From positions 44,153-108,152 of the forward strand of contig JAKOTN010000064.1 in the NCBI GenBank assembly GCA_029776255.1: DNA of 64,000 nt. Reading direction: 5' to 3'. The stretch is from Pseudomonadota bacterium (lineage in GTDB: Bacteria; Pseudomonadota; Gammaproteobacteria; Burkholderiales; Rhodocyclaceae). The notes beneath the pieces were generated by a model. That model was not told the DNA's origin, searched no databases, and was given only the letters and a program-made list of their open reading frames with translations. Of this stretch, positions 47,132-55,158 are shown in pieces; position 1 is the first letter of the stretch, and every line of letters begins with the position of its first letter. The position numbers and the translations under genes are program-made.

Positions 47132-47908
47132 TTAGCGACCGACGGCGCTTGGCTCCGTCGCGTGTCGTCCGTCGGGCAGGTCGTCGTCGAGGCGGCGCCG
47201 GTGTGGCAGACCGGCCGAGCGACGGTTCAGTTGCAATTGGCCGTCGATGTGCGTGGCTCGCAGGGCAAAATCGAAACGATCGGCTTGTGCGCAGAGGGCG
47301 AGGTCGCCGGGTGGCAGATTCGGGTTGTCGTTGGCTTGGAAGCGGCGACCGAAATCGGAATCTCGCACGCGCGCGGCGTAGACGTCGGGATCTGGATTTT
47401 CGCCAAGCAGCAGCGTTTCCAGATAATCGGCGCAGGCGATGTCTTCATCGCCATCGCGATCGACCCATTCACCGGTGATCACGAAACAGACTTCAGTGGG
47501 TTGCAATTCGAGCAAGGCGCGGGCGGTTGCCCGTCCGAGGACCAGGCTGCCGGCGAACAGCGATTTGGCGTGGCGAAAACGATTGAGTCCGCGCACACCG
47601 GCGGCGGTGGTTTGAATCACCGGGCGGCCGGCGAGATCGGCGTCGCGTAGTGCGACTGGCGAGTTGCCGAAGTCAAAGCCCGGGATCGGGTCGCCGCCGC
47701 CGATCGCGCCGGTGGTGGCCGCGTTGGGCAATTGCCGCCGTAGACGAAAAGCGCCGGCGATGGTTTCCACCGGGTAAATGATGCTGGCCCCGGCGGCGAA
47801 AGCGTAAGCCGCGACCGTGAACGAGCGGAGAACATCAATGACCACCACGGCATCTTCCGGTTCGTGCGCGGCATCGAGGCGATTCAGGAAAACACGGCGA
47901 GTGCGCAT
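47132..47908 (-). CDS. ComB-like 2-phosphosulfolactate phosphatase family protein
   Basis: The 258-residue protein resembles ComB: VVVIDVLRSFTVAAYAFAAG near the N-terminus, TTAAGVRGL in the middle, and LRATHIDGQLQL near the end. ComB hydrolyses 2-phosphosulfolactate in coenzyme M synthesis, but the family is common in bacteria without that cofactor and the real substrate there is unclear. The last ~40 residues are Arg/Asp-rich and look like an extension. The start is given at ATG 47908; ATG 47917 is also in frame. Confidence 0.75.
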   Translation of the reverse strand: MRTRRVFLNRLDAAHEPEDAVVVIDVLRSFTVAAYAFAAGASIIYPVETIAGAFRLRRQLPNAATTGAIGGGDPIPGFDFGNSPVALRDADLAGRPVIQTTAAGVRGLNRFRHAKSLFAGSLVLGRATARALLELQPTEVCFVITGEWVDRDGDEDIACADYLETLLLGENPDPDVYAARVRDSDFGRRFQANDNPNLPPGDLALCAQADRFDFALRATHIDGQLQLNRRSAGLPHRRRLDDDLPDGRHATEPSAVGR

Positions 47909-48117
47909 GTGTGCCAAGCTGTTGAGTGTTTGAGGGTTTTTGACGTCGGGAATCGAGTATCCACGATCTTCGGGGCGCGGTCAAATGAGCGGACGAAAAA
48001 CATCGGGCCGGCATCCGGGAAACCCTTGGCGGGGGTCAAATCCTTCTTGCTCCGGCCGCTTTCCATCGCGCGGCCTTCGGCTACAATTGACCGCTTGTCG
48101 CTTGGGGTGCTTCCGTG

Positions 48118-48450
48118 ATGCCGCTCGGTTTTCTTATCTTCGCGCTGCTGCTGTTGCCGCCACGGGCGTTTGCCGAGAAACCGGCGGAACTCTCGGACGA
48201 ACGCCGGAAGGAACTGGTGCATCTTGTCCGGCAGGATTGCGGGTCGTGCCACGGAATGCGCTTGCAGGGCGGTCTTGGCCCCGCGCTGACCCCCGCCGCG
48301 TTGCGGGAGAAACCGGTCGAGTCGCTGGTCGCCACTATTTACCATGGCCGGCCGGGAACGCCGATGCCGCCATGGCGTCGTTTTCTGAGTGAATACGAGG
48401 CGGGCTGGGTTGTCGAGCAGTTGCGGAGTGGTTTTCCCGAGTCGCGGTAG
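48118..48450 (+). CDS. Small periplasmic c-type cytochrome, NirC/cytochrome c55X-like
   Basis: The 110-residue protein has a signal peptide (LGFLIFALLLLPPRAFA), one haem site (DCGSCHGM) and a likely Met ligand in GRPGTPMPPWRRFL. The spacing and the text GGLGPALTP resemble the NirC cytochromes of nir (denitrification) clusters, which supply electrons to or help mature cytochrome cd1 nitrite reductase. No nirS or other nir gene is present here, so it is an orphan. A GTG at 48115 directly before the ATG is an alternative start. Confidence 0.82.
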   Translation: MPLGFLIFALLLLPPRAFAEKPAELSDERRKELVHLVRQDCGSCHGMRLQGGLGPALTPAALREKPVESLVATIYHGRPGTPMPPWRRFLSEYEAGWVVEQLRSGFPESR

Positions 48451-48458
48451 CCCCAAGA

Positions 48459-48477
48459 CGCCGCCGGTTCGGCGGCG
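48459..48477. terminator. GC-rich hairpin between convergent genes
   Basis: CGCCGCCG pairs perfectly with CGGCGGCG around GTT, nine bases after the cytochrome stop and before the dmeF end. There is no T-run, so terminator function is uncertain. Confidence 0.4.
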
Positions 48478-48531
48478 CCTGGTGGTCAAGGCAGGTGCGG
48501 CCAAGGCGATGAACAGTGCGTGCCCCCAGAA

Positions 48532-49560
48532 CTAGGGTGTTGCCGGCGAGCGGTCGGTTTCGTTGGCGGGACGATTGACCTCCACCGACACATGCGCCAA
48601 TTCCTCGTGTTGTGCCAGAACTTGTCGCACCGTCTCGGGAGTGACACTGACGTCGGTGGTGGCCAGACCGACGATCACCGCGAATTTTTCGCGCCCGACA
48701 CGCCAGACGTGCAGATCGACGATCCGCAGTGGCGTCGTCCGCCACGGCGCGTGCTCGGTGATCGCCTGACGAACCTCTTCAACCACCGGGTGATCCATCT
48801 CGCAGTCCAGCAGCACACGGCCGGTATCCTGAATCAGACCGTGGGCCCAGCGCGCGACGAGGACCGCGCCGACCAGGCCCATGACCGGATCGAGCCAGTT
48901 CCAGCCGTAATACATGCCGCCGAGCAGGGCGAGGATGGCCAGTACCGACGTGGCGGCGTCGGCGACGACATGGATGTAGGCCGAGCGCAGATTGAGGTCA
49001 TGGTGACGGTGCTCCTCGTCACCGTGCCCGTGATGGCCGTGGTCATGGTCATGATCGTGATGGCCATGGTGGTCGTGTCCATGACCGTGTCCGTGCCCAT
49101 GGTCATGGGCGCCATTGAGGATCATCGCGCAGACGATATTGACCATCAGGCCGATCACCGCGACGAAAATTGCTTCCGAGAACTGGATCGCCGCCGGCGA
49201 GAACAAGCGTTCCACCGATGCGCCGACCATCATCGCCGCGACGCCGAGTAAGAAAATGGCGCTGGCGAAACCGGCGAGAATCTCGATTTTCCAGGTGCCG
49301 AAGGTGAAGCGGCGATCGCCCGCGTAACGCCGCGCCGCGGCGTAGGCCAGCGCCGACAGACCGATGGCCACCGCGTGCGAACTCATGTGCCATCCGTCCG
49401 CCAGCAAGGCCATCGAATTGAACCACCAGCCGGCGGCGATCTCCACGATCATCATGGCGGCGGTGATCAGCATGACCAGACGCGTGCCTTTTTCGGCGGC
49501 CAGGTTGCCTTCGTCGAAGACGTGCGTGTGAATCCAGGGAGAGAGTTCGGCGTCGCGCAT
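48532..49560 (-). CDS. dmeF: Cation diffusion facilitator, DmeF-type Co/Ni/Zn efflux
   Basis: The 342-residue protein has six membrane segments and a very His-rich cytoplasmic loop at ~150-190 (about 20 His in 40 residues, alternating HDHGH units) between TM4 and TM5. The N-terminal HTHVFDEGN is typical of DmeF. Metal-site residues are in MALLADGWHMSSHA and in SAYIHVVADAATS. It exports divalent metals in exchange for protons. It lies 42 bases downstream of an RcnR/DmeR-type repressor, as in the known dmeRF operon. Confidence 0.9.
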   Translation of the reverse strand: MRDAELSPWIHTHVFDEGNLAAEKGTRLVMLITAAMMIVEIAAGWWFNSMALLADGWHMSSHAVAIGLSALAYAAARRYAGDRRFTFGTWKIEILAGFASAIFLLGVAAMMVGASVERLFSPAAIQFSEAIFVAVIGLMVNIVCAMILNGAHDHGHGHGHGHDHHGHHDHDHDHGHHGHGDEEHRHHDLNLRSAYIHVVADAATSVLAILALLGGMYYGWNWLDPVMGLVGAVLVARWAHGLIQDTGRVLLDCEMDHPVVEEVRQAITEHAPWRTTPLRIVDLHVWRVGREKFAVIVGLATTDVSVTPETVRQVLAQHEELAHVSVEVNRPANETDRSPATP

Positions 49561-49602
49561 CGAGGGTCCTTGCGTGGGATGGAAACGAGAGCAAAAAGCG
49601 GG

Positions 49603-49872
49603 TCAGAGGTACTTGGTGAGTTCCTTGAACTCGCGAATGGTGTCGTCAGGGCTGTGCGATGGATCGCGCACGGCCCGATCGAGACAGTGGTCGAGATGGT
49701 CATGGACCAGCGTTTTCTTGGCGCTGGCGATGGCGCCTTCCACGGCCTGCATTTGCTGGGCAATCGCTAGGCAATCGCGGCCTTCCTCGAGCATGGCGAC
49801 GATGCTGCGCAGATGGCCTTCCGCCCGCTTGAGGCGTTTGACGATTTCCGGGTGCGAGGCATGAGTGCTCAT
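49603..49872 (-). CDS. dmeR: RcnR/FrmR-family metal-responsive repressor
   Basis: The 89-residue all-helical protein is of the DUF156 family (RLKRAEGHLRSIVAMLEEG). Candidate metal ligands are N-terminal His4/His7, Cys34 (GRDCLAI), His59 and Cys63 (HDHLDHCLD), in line with RcnR-type nickel/cobalt sensors, although the exact set differs slightly. It should repress itself and dmeF in the absence of metal. An inverted repeat lies directly upstream of its start. Confidence 0.9.
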   Translation of the reverse strand: MSTHASHPEIVKRLKRAEGHLRSIVAMLEEGRDCLAIAQQMQAVEGAIASAKKTLVHDHLDHCLDRAVRDPSHSPDDTIREFKELTKYL

Positions 49873-49883
49873 GGCCAGTATCC

Positions 49884-49902
49884 TATCCTCCAGGTCAGGA
49901 TA
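49884..49902. promoter_or_regulatory. Putative operator of the dmeR-dmeF operon
   Basis: TATCCT (49884-49889) and AGGATA (49897-49902) form an inverted repeat around CCAGGTC, with an extra TATCCT at 49879-49884. It starts 12 bases upstream of the dmeR start codon. RcnR-type operators have a G/C tract flanked by AT-rich inverted repeats, which this roughly matches. Confidence 0.5.
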
Positions 49903-50171
49903 TCGCAAGGCGGGTAACACGATCTTGCGCGATGGCCGACGGTTCTTGCCACGGAATCGGGCGAGTCGGTATGATCGGCCGATGCCAGCCGCCCGAGTTC
50001 GGCGGCAAGCCATGCCTTATGGGCAAGACAGCGCTCTCGCCGTTGGCGGTCGCCGCAGCGCCAAGGTTTGCCACGGGCGGTCGTCGCGTTGCGTTTACGT
50101 TGACCGCGATACGCCATCTTTTTACATGTTCATTGCTCGCCGTTTCCGGCGCCGAGGTAGAGAACCCAGCG

Positions 50172-52706
50172 ATGTCTCTTTTGTCTTTTACGTGGCGCAT
50201 GCTTCGACGCGACGCACGCGGCGGCGAATTGCGCCTGTTGGCGACGGCTCTTTCGATCGCCGTGGCGGCATTGACGGCGGTCGGGTTTTTCGCCGACCGC
50301 GTGCGTCAGGCGCTGGATCGAGAGTCGCACCAATTGCTCGGCGCCGATATGCTGCTGGTCGCCGACCATCCCTGGCCGGCGGGAGTGGCCGACGAAGCGC
50401 GCGCGCTCGGTTTGCGGACGGTTGACACCCAAACCTTTCCGAGCATGGTCACCAAAGGCGAGGACGACGCGGCGCGCGCGCAGTTGGCGGAGATCAAGGC
50501 GGTCGGTGACGGTTATCCTCTGCGCGGCGTCTTGCGCACGGCACCGGCGCTGAATGTTCCCGACGCGGCGGCGCGCGGTGTTCCGGGGGCGGGCGCGATC
50601 TGGATCGATGAACGCTTGGCGTCGAGTCTGGACGCGCGCGTTGGCGATCGTCTCGCCGTCGGGCAACGGCTATTGCGGGTCGAGGCGATTCTGACCCTGG
50701 AGCCGGATCGGGGCGTCAATTTCTTCAGCGTCGCCCCGCGTCTGTTGATGCGCCTCGACGAATTGCCGGAAACCGCTCTGCTGCAAGTCGGCAGCCGCGT
50801 TGCCTATCGATTGCTGGTGGCCGGCGAGGCGCCGGCGGTGAAACGCTTTCAGCGAACGATGGCGCCACGGTTGCAGCGCGGCGAGCGCATCGAGGATGCG
50901 CGGAGCGGTCGGCCCGAAATTCGCGCCGCGCTTGATCGGGCGAATAAGTTTCTCGGCTTGTCGGCGCTGCTGTCGGTGGTGTTGGCGGCGGTGGCGGTGG
51001 CACTGTCGACGCGACGTTATGTGCAACGACATCTCGATCCCTGCGCGGTGATGCGCTGTCTGGGCGCGACACAGGGTGTTTTGTTGCGACTTTATCTCGG
51101 GCAGTTCGCGGTAGTGGCGGTGCTCGCCTCGGCGGCGGGTTGCGCAATCGGTTATCTGGCGCATTTTTTTCTGCATGCCTGGCTGGCGCCATTGCTGGCG
51201 ACACCCTTGCCGCCGCCAAGCCTTTTGCCAGCGGCACAGGGAATGCTGGTCGGCTTGCTGCTGCTTTTTGGTTTCGCGTTGCCGCCGTTGTCGCAACTGC
51301 GGAAGGTGTCGACCTTGCGGGTGCTCCGGCGCGAATTGGGGCGCGCGCGCGGTGGCCAACTCGGCGGCTATCTGCTCGGGTTTCTGGCGCTGGCGGCCTT
51401 GATGTTCTGGGTGGCCGGCGAGATCGAACTCGGTGCCTGGGTGGTCGCGGCGTTTTCCGTGGCCTTGTTGTCGTTCGCGCTGATCGCTCGGCTGGCGGTG
51501 TGGCTGGCGGCGATGGCGCGTGTCGGACACCGCGCTATCGGCAAGACCGGAGTTGGATGGCGTCACGGTCTGGCCAGCCTCGAACGGCGGGCCACGGTCA
51601 GCGTCGTTCAAATCGTCGCCCTGGCGCTGGGTTTCATGGCCTTGCTGTTGCTGACGGTGGTTCGCGGCGATCTGATCGATTCCTGGCGGCGCGCGCTGCC
51701 GCCCGACGCGCCCAACCGTTTTGTGATCAATATTCAACCGGAACAGGTCGATCCCGTGCGCGCATTGTTGGCGGCTCAGGGTTTGTCGCCGGAGCTGGCG
51801 CCGATGGTGCGCGGTCGTCTGACTCGGGTCAACGGTGTCGACGTCAGCGCGGCCAGTTACGCCGACGATCGGGCGCAACGTCTGATCGATCGCGAATTCA
51901 ATCTGTCGATGCGTACCGATCTGCCCAAAGGTAATGCGTTGAGCGCCGGACGCTGGTTTTCCGACGCTGACCTGCGGCCGTCCGCGGGTGATGCCGCCGC
52001 CTCGGTCGAGGACGGCCTGGCCAAGACACTGGGGCTGAAAGTCGACGATCGGATCGAATTTCTCGTCGCCGGCGAAACCGTCAAGATGCGCATCGTCGGT
52101 TTGCGAAAAGTCGCTTGGGATAGCATGCAGGTGAATTTCTTCGTGCTGACGCCGCCCGCGGTGCTGGAAGGTTTTCCGGCAAGCTGGATTACCAGTGTCT
52201 ATCTGCCGCCCGCCAAGGGCGATTTGGTCAACGCCCTGGTGCGGACCTTTCCGAATTTGACGGTGATCGATGTCGCGGCGATCCTGCGGCAATTGCAGGC
52301 GATCATGGCGCAAGTGGCCCAGGCGATGGAATTCGTTTTCCTGTTCACCCTGGCGGCCGGCTTGGTCGTGCTTTATGCGGCGCTGACCTCGGCGGCCGAC
52401 GAGCGTCGTTACGAACTGGCGGTGATGCGGACCCTGGGCGCGCGCCGGGAGCAGTTGCGTCACGCCTTGCTTGCCGAATTCGCGGCGATCGGTGCCTTGT
52501 CCGGGCTGATCGCCGCCATGGCGGCATTGGCCACCGGTCAGTTTCTGGCGCGGCAGATTTTCAAGTTCGAGGTGGCCATCGACTGGTGGCTGCTGCCGGA
52601 AGCCGCCGGCGCCGGCGCGGTGCTGGTCTGTGGGGCAGGGTGGTTTGCCGTGACCCGCTTGTTGCGGCGTTCGCCCTTGGAGGTTCTGCGCGGCGGCAGT
52701 GCCTGA
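50172..52706 (+). CDS. FtsX-type ABC transporter permease (YbbP-like)
   Basis: The 844-residue protein has an N-terminal TM, a large periplasmic MacB-type domain (~45-250), and two FtsX permease domains separated by a second periplasmic domain. FtsX text includes LVVLYAALTSAADERRYELA, MRTLGARREQLRHALLAEF and RRSPLEVLRGG at the end. The usual partner ATPase (YbbA-like) is not adjacent. The start at ATG 50172 is chosen because the TM-proximal RMLRRDARGGELRLL begins there; a frame to 49932 is open but not family-like. Confidence 0.85.
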   Translation: MSLLSFTWRMLRRDARGGELRLLATALSIAVAALTAVGFFADRVRQALDRESHQLLGADMLLVADHPWPAGVADEARALGLRTVDTQTFPSMVTKGEDDAARAQLAEIKAVGDGYPLRGVLRTAPALNVPDAAARGVPGAGAIWIDERLASSLDARVGDRLAVGQRLLRVEAILTLEPDRGVNFFSVAPRLLMRLDELPETALLQVGSRVAYRLLVAGEAPAVKRFQRTMAPRLQRGERIEDARSGRPEIRAALDRANKFLGLSALLSVVLAAVAVALSTRRYVQRHLDPCAVMRCLGATQGVLLRLYLGQFAVVAVLASAAGCAIGYLAHFFLHAWLAPLLATPLPPPSLLPAAQGMLVGLLLLFGFALPPLSQLRKVSTLRVLRRELGRARGGQLGGYLLGFLALAALMFWVAGEIELGAWVVAAFSVALLSFALIARLAVWLAAMARVGHRAIGKTGVGWRHGLASLERRATVSVVQIVALALGFMALLLLTVVRGDLIDSWRRALPPDAPNRFVINIQPEQVDPVRALLAAQGLSPELAPMVRGRLTRVNGVDVSAASYADDRAQRLIDREFNLSMRTDLPKGNALSAGRWFSDADLRPSAGDAAASVEDGLAKTLGLKVDDRIEFLVAGETVKMRIVGLRKVAWDSMQVNFFVLTPPAVLEGFPASWITSVYLPPAKGDLVNALVRTFPNLTVIDVAAILRQLQAIMAQVAQAMEFVFLFTLAAGLVVLYAALTSAADERRYELAVMRTLGARREQLRHALLAEFAAIGALSGLIAAMAALATGQFLARQIFKFEVAIDWWLLPEAAGAGAVLVCGAGWFAVTRLLRRSPLEVLRGGSA

Positions 52707-52833
52707 GCGGCTCCGCGATACGGCTGGGGGCCGGTCATCCGGTATCATGGCGCCTGTCGTCGCCGCGTTGCGCGCGCCGCCAATTTTGACAGCCATCGCT
52801 GGTTAACAAGGTTTTGGAAAGAGGAATTTATCG

Positions 52834-53832
52834 ATGAAACGCAAGACATTGCTGATATTGCGGCATGGAAAGTCGGACTGGACCACCGGTCAAGAGGATT
52901 TCAGTCGTCCACTGGTCGCGCGCGGCCAGTTGGGCAGCCAGAAAATTGGCGCCTGGATCAAAAGCCAGAAGTTGCAGCCCGATTACGTGCTCAGTTCCCC
53001 GGCCGCGCGTGCGCGCGGAACCACCGAGGTCGCTTGTCAGGCAATGGGGCTGCCCTTGAAAAAGGTGTGCTGGGATCAGCGAATTTACGCCGCGCCGGTA
53101 GACGCGCTCCTGGCGTCGCTGGCCGATTGTCCGAAAAACGCGCGTTGTGTGATGTTGGTGGGGCACAACCCGGGACTCGAGGAATTGGTTCATTACTTGA
53201 GCCAGGATCCGATCGATATTCCTGAAGACGGCAAGATGCTGCCGACGGCGGCGCTGGCGCGTCTGGAATTCGATGCCGAATGGAGCAAATTGCCGTGCGG
53301 TTGCGCGAAAGTGGTTTCACTGACGCGCGCGGGCGAACTGTCGGACGATTTGCTCGCCGAAATCGACGACGACAACGCCAAGACCGCTAAAAACGGCGCC
53401 AAGAATGGCAACCTGGTGCCGGGTCATTTCTACACCCAGTCGGGCGTGCTGCCTTACCGGCGCAAGAACGGCGAGTTGCAGATCATGGTCGTCGCCTCGC
53501 GCAAGGGCACGCGCTGGGTGATTCCGAAGGGGGTCAGGGAACTGGAATTGTCCTTGCGCGATTCGGCGGTCAAGGAGGCTTTCGAAGAGGCCGGTATTCG
53601 CGGTCTGGTGGATGAGGAACCGATCGGTGTCTTCGACTACAAGAAATGGGACGGCGTTTGTCAGGTAACGGTTTTTCCGCTGGCGGTGACCGAGTGCGTG
53701 ACCAGGAAACATTGGGAAGAAAGCCACCGCAAGCGGCGTTGGTTCAACGTCAAGAAGGTACTGAAGCGGATCGACGAGCCCGGATTGCGCAAGCTGGTCA
53801 AGGAACTGCGCCAACGCTTCGATCGGCACTGA
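52834..53832 (+). CDS. RHG histidine phosphatase (SixA-like) fused to a Nudix domain
   Basis: The 332-residue protein has residues 1-175 as a histidine phosphatase (LRHGKSDW with His11; second His111 in VGHNPGLEEL), then a Lys/Asn-rich linker and a Nudix domain at ~200-330. The Nudix box runs from Gly233 to Ile255, but the first Glu is Leu239 and the usual Arg is Lys247; the KEAFEEAGI core is intact. The domain order is opposite to mycobacterial Nudix-RHG proteins such as MutT1. Likely substrates are phosphohistidine or phosphorylated nucleotides, unproven. AGAGGA precedes the ATG. Confidence 0.88.
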   Translation: MKRKTLLILRHGKSDWTTGQEDFSRPLVARGQLGSQKIGAWIKSQKLQPDYVLSSPAARARGTTEVACQAMGLPLKKVCWDQRIYAAPVDALLASLADCPKNARCVMLVGHNPGLEELVHYLSQDPIDIPEDGKMLPTAALARLEFDAEWSKLPCGCAKVVSLTRAGELSDDLLAEIDDDNAKTAKNGAKNGNLVPGHFYTQSGVLPYRRKNGELQIMVVASRKGTRWVIPKGVRELELSLRDSAVKEAFEEAGIRGLVDEEPIGVFDYKKWDGVCQVTVFPLAVTECVTRKHWEESHRKRRWFNVKKVLKRIDEPGLRKLVKELRQRFDRH

Positions 53833-53849
53833 TCGCTGGCGGCGGAAAA

Positions 53850-53879
53850 GCCAAAAGCCTCCGCGAGGAGGCTTTTGGC
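53850..53879. terminator. Strong bidirectional terminator hairpin
   Basis: GCCAAAAGCCTCC and GGAGGCTTTTGGC are perfectly complementary (13 base pairs, GCGA loop), placed between the RHG-Nudix gene and the convergent serA gene. It can serve both strands. Confidence 0.8.
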
Positions 53880-53944
53880 AGGTGTGGCGGCTGGCGAACC
53901 CCGATGCCGTTTCGCCAGCAATTCAATAAAATTCAAACCGATAC

Positions 53945-55117
53945 TTAAATCACCCGCACGCGGATCACGTGCTCGACGGCCTTGATGGCGTCGATCACCG
54001 CATCACCCGGAGCAACCTCGACATCCATGATGTTGAAGGCCAGGTCGCCGCGGCTCTTGTTCATCATGTCGGCGACGTTGACCTTGTGCGCCGCCAGAAC
54101 CGACAGCACGTTGCCCAGCACGCCCGACACATTGGCGTTCGAGAAAGTGATGCGCGAGGTGCCGGCGCTGCGTTCCATGCTGATCGCCGGGAAATTCACC
54201 GAATTGACGATATTGCCGTTTTCCAGGTAATCCACGAGTTGGTTGGCGGCCATTACCGCGCAGTTTTCTTCCGATTCCTCGGTGCTGGCGCCAATGTGCG
54301 GCATGGCGATGACTTTCGGATTGCCGAGCAGCGCCGGTTCGGGAAAGTCGCAAACGTATTTGCCGAGCTTGCCGTTCGCCAGGCTGGCCAACACCGCGGC
54401 GGCGTCCACGATCGCGTCGCGCGCGAAATTGAGCAGCACGGCGCCCGGCTTGACCGCCGCCAGGGTATCGGCGTTGATCATGTGTTTCGTCGCGTCCATC
54501 GCCGGCACGTGCAGCGAGATGTAATCCGAGCGCGCGAGCAGCGATTGCAGGTTCTCCATGCGGCCGACTTCGTTGGACAGACGCCAGGCGGCATCGATCG
54601 ACAGCACCGGGTCGAAGCCGACGACGCGCATGCCCATCGCCAGGGCCATGTCGGCGACCAGCGAGCCGATGGCGCCCAGCCCGACGATGCCCAAGGTCTT
54701 GCCGCGAATCTCATTGCCGGCAAAACGCGACTTTTCTTTTTCCAGAAGCGGCGACATTTCGGCGGCGTCCTTGATGTCGGCCAGCGATTGCACGAAGTTC
54801 ATGCCTTCGACGATGCCGCGGGCGCTGAGCAGCATGCCGGCCATTACCAATTCCTTGACGGCGTTGGCATTGGCTCCCGGCGTGTTGAATACCACGATGC
54901 CTTGTTTGCCGTAGTCGGCGACCGGGACGTTGTTTACGCCGGCGCCGGCGCGGGCGACGGCTAGCAGCGACGCGGGAACCTCGATGCCTTGCAGTTTCTG
55001 GCTGCGGAGCAGGAAAGCGTCGGGGTGGGCGATATCGCTGCCGACTTCAAAGGATTGACGCGGGAAGCGGTCGAGTCCCTTGACCGAAATCTTGTTATAC
55101 GTTCTGACCTTGTACAT
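53945..55117 (-). CDS. serA: D-3-phosphoglycerate dehydrogenase
   Basis: The 390-residue enzyme oxidises 3-phosphoglycerate, the first step of serine synthesis. The NAD site is LGIVGLGAIGSLVADMALA near residue 145, catalytic-region text is LNFARDAIVD and MPHIGASTEE, and an ACT domain ends the protein (SRITFSNANVSGVLGNVLS, ALNIMD-like). The ACT domain suggests serine feedback. The start at ATG 55117 follows serC by 41 bases, so the two form an operon. Confidence 0.93.
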   Translation of the reverse strand: MYKVRTYNKISVKGLDRFPRQSFEVGSDIAHPDAFLLRSQKLQGIEVPASLLAVARAGAGVNNVPVADYGKQGIVVFNTPGANANAVKELVMAGMLLSARGIVEGMNFVQSLADIKDAAEMSPLLEKEKSRFAGNEIRGKTLGIVGLGAIGSLVADMALAMGMRVVGFDPVLSIDAAWRLSNEVGRMENLQSLLARSDYISLHVPAMDATKHMINADTLAAVKPGAVLLNFARDAIVDAAAVLASLANGKLGKYVCDFPEPALLGNPKVIAMPHIGASTEESEENCAVMAANQLVDYLENGNIVNSVNFPAISMERSAGTSRITFSNANVSGVLGNVLSVLAAHKVNVADMMNKSRGDLAFNIMDVEVAPGDAVIDAIKAVEHVIRVRVI

Positions 55118-55158
55118 GAATATGTCGCTCAAATATGAATGAAGGGGTGGCGGGGCGG

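Noticed and set aside
49010..49115. Short CAT/GTG-rich repeats that look like a satellite
   Set aside because: They encode the His-rich metal loop of DmeF in frame.
50670..52796. 708-codon minus-strand open frame opposite the FtsX permease
   Set aside because: Gln/Arg/His-rich antisense text; the plus strand carries the permease.
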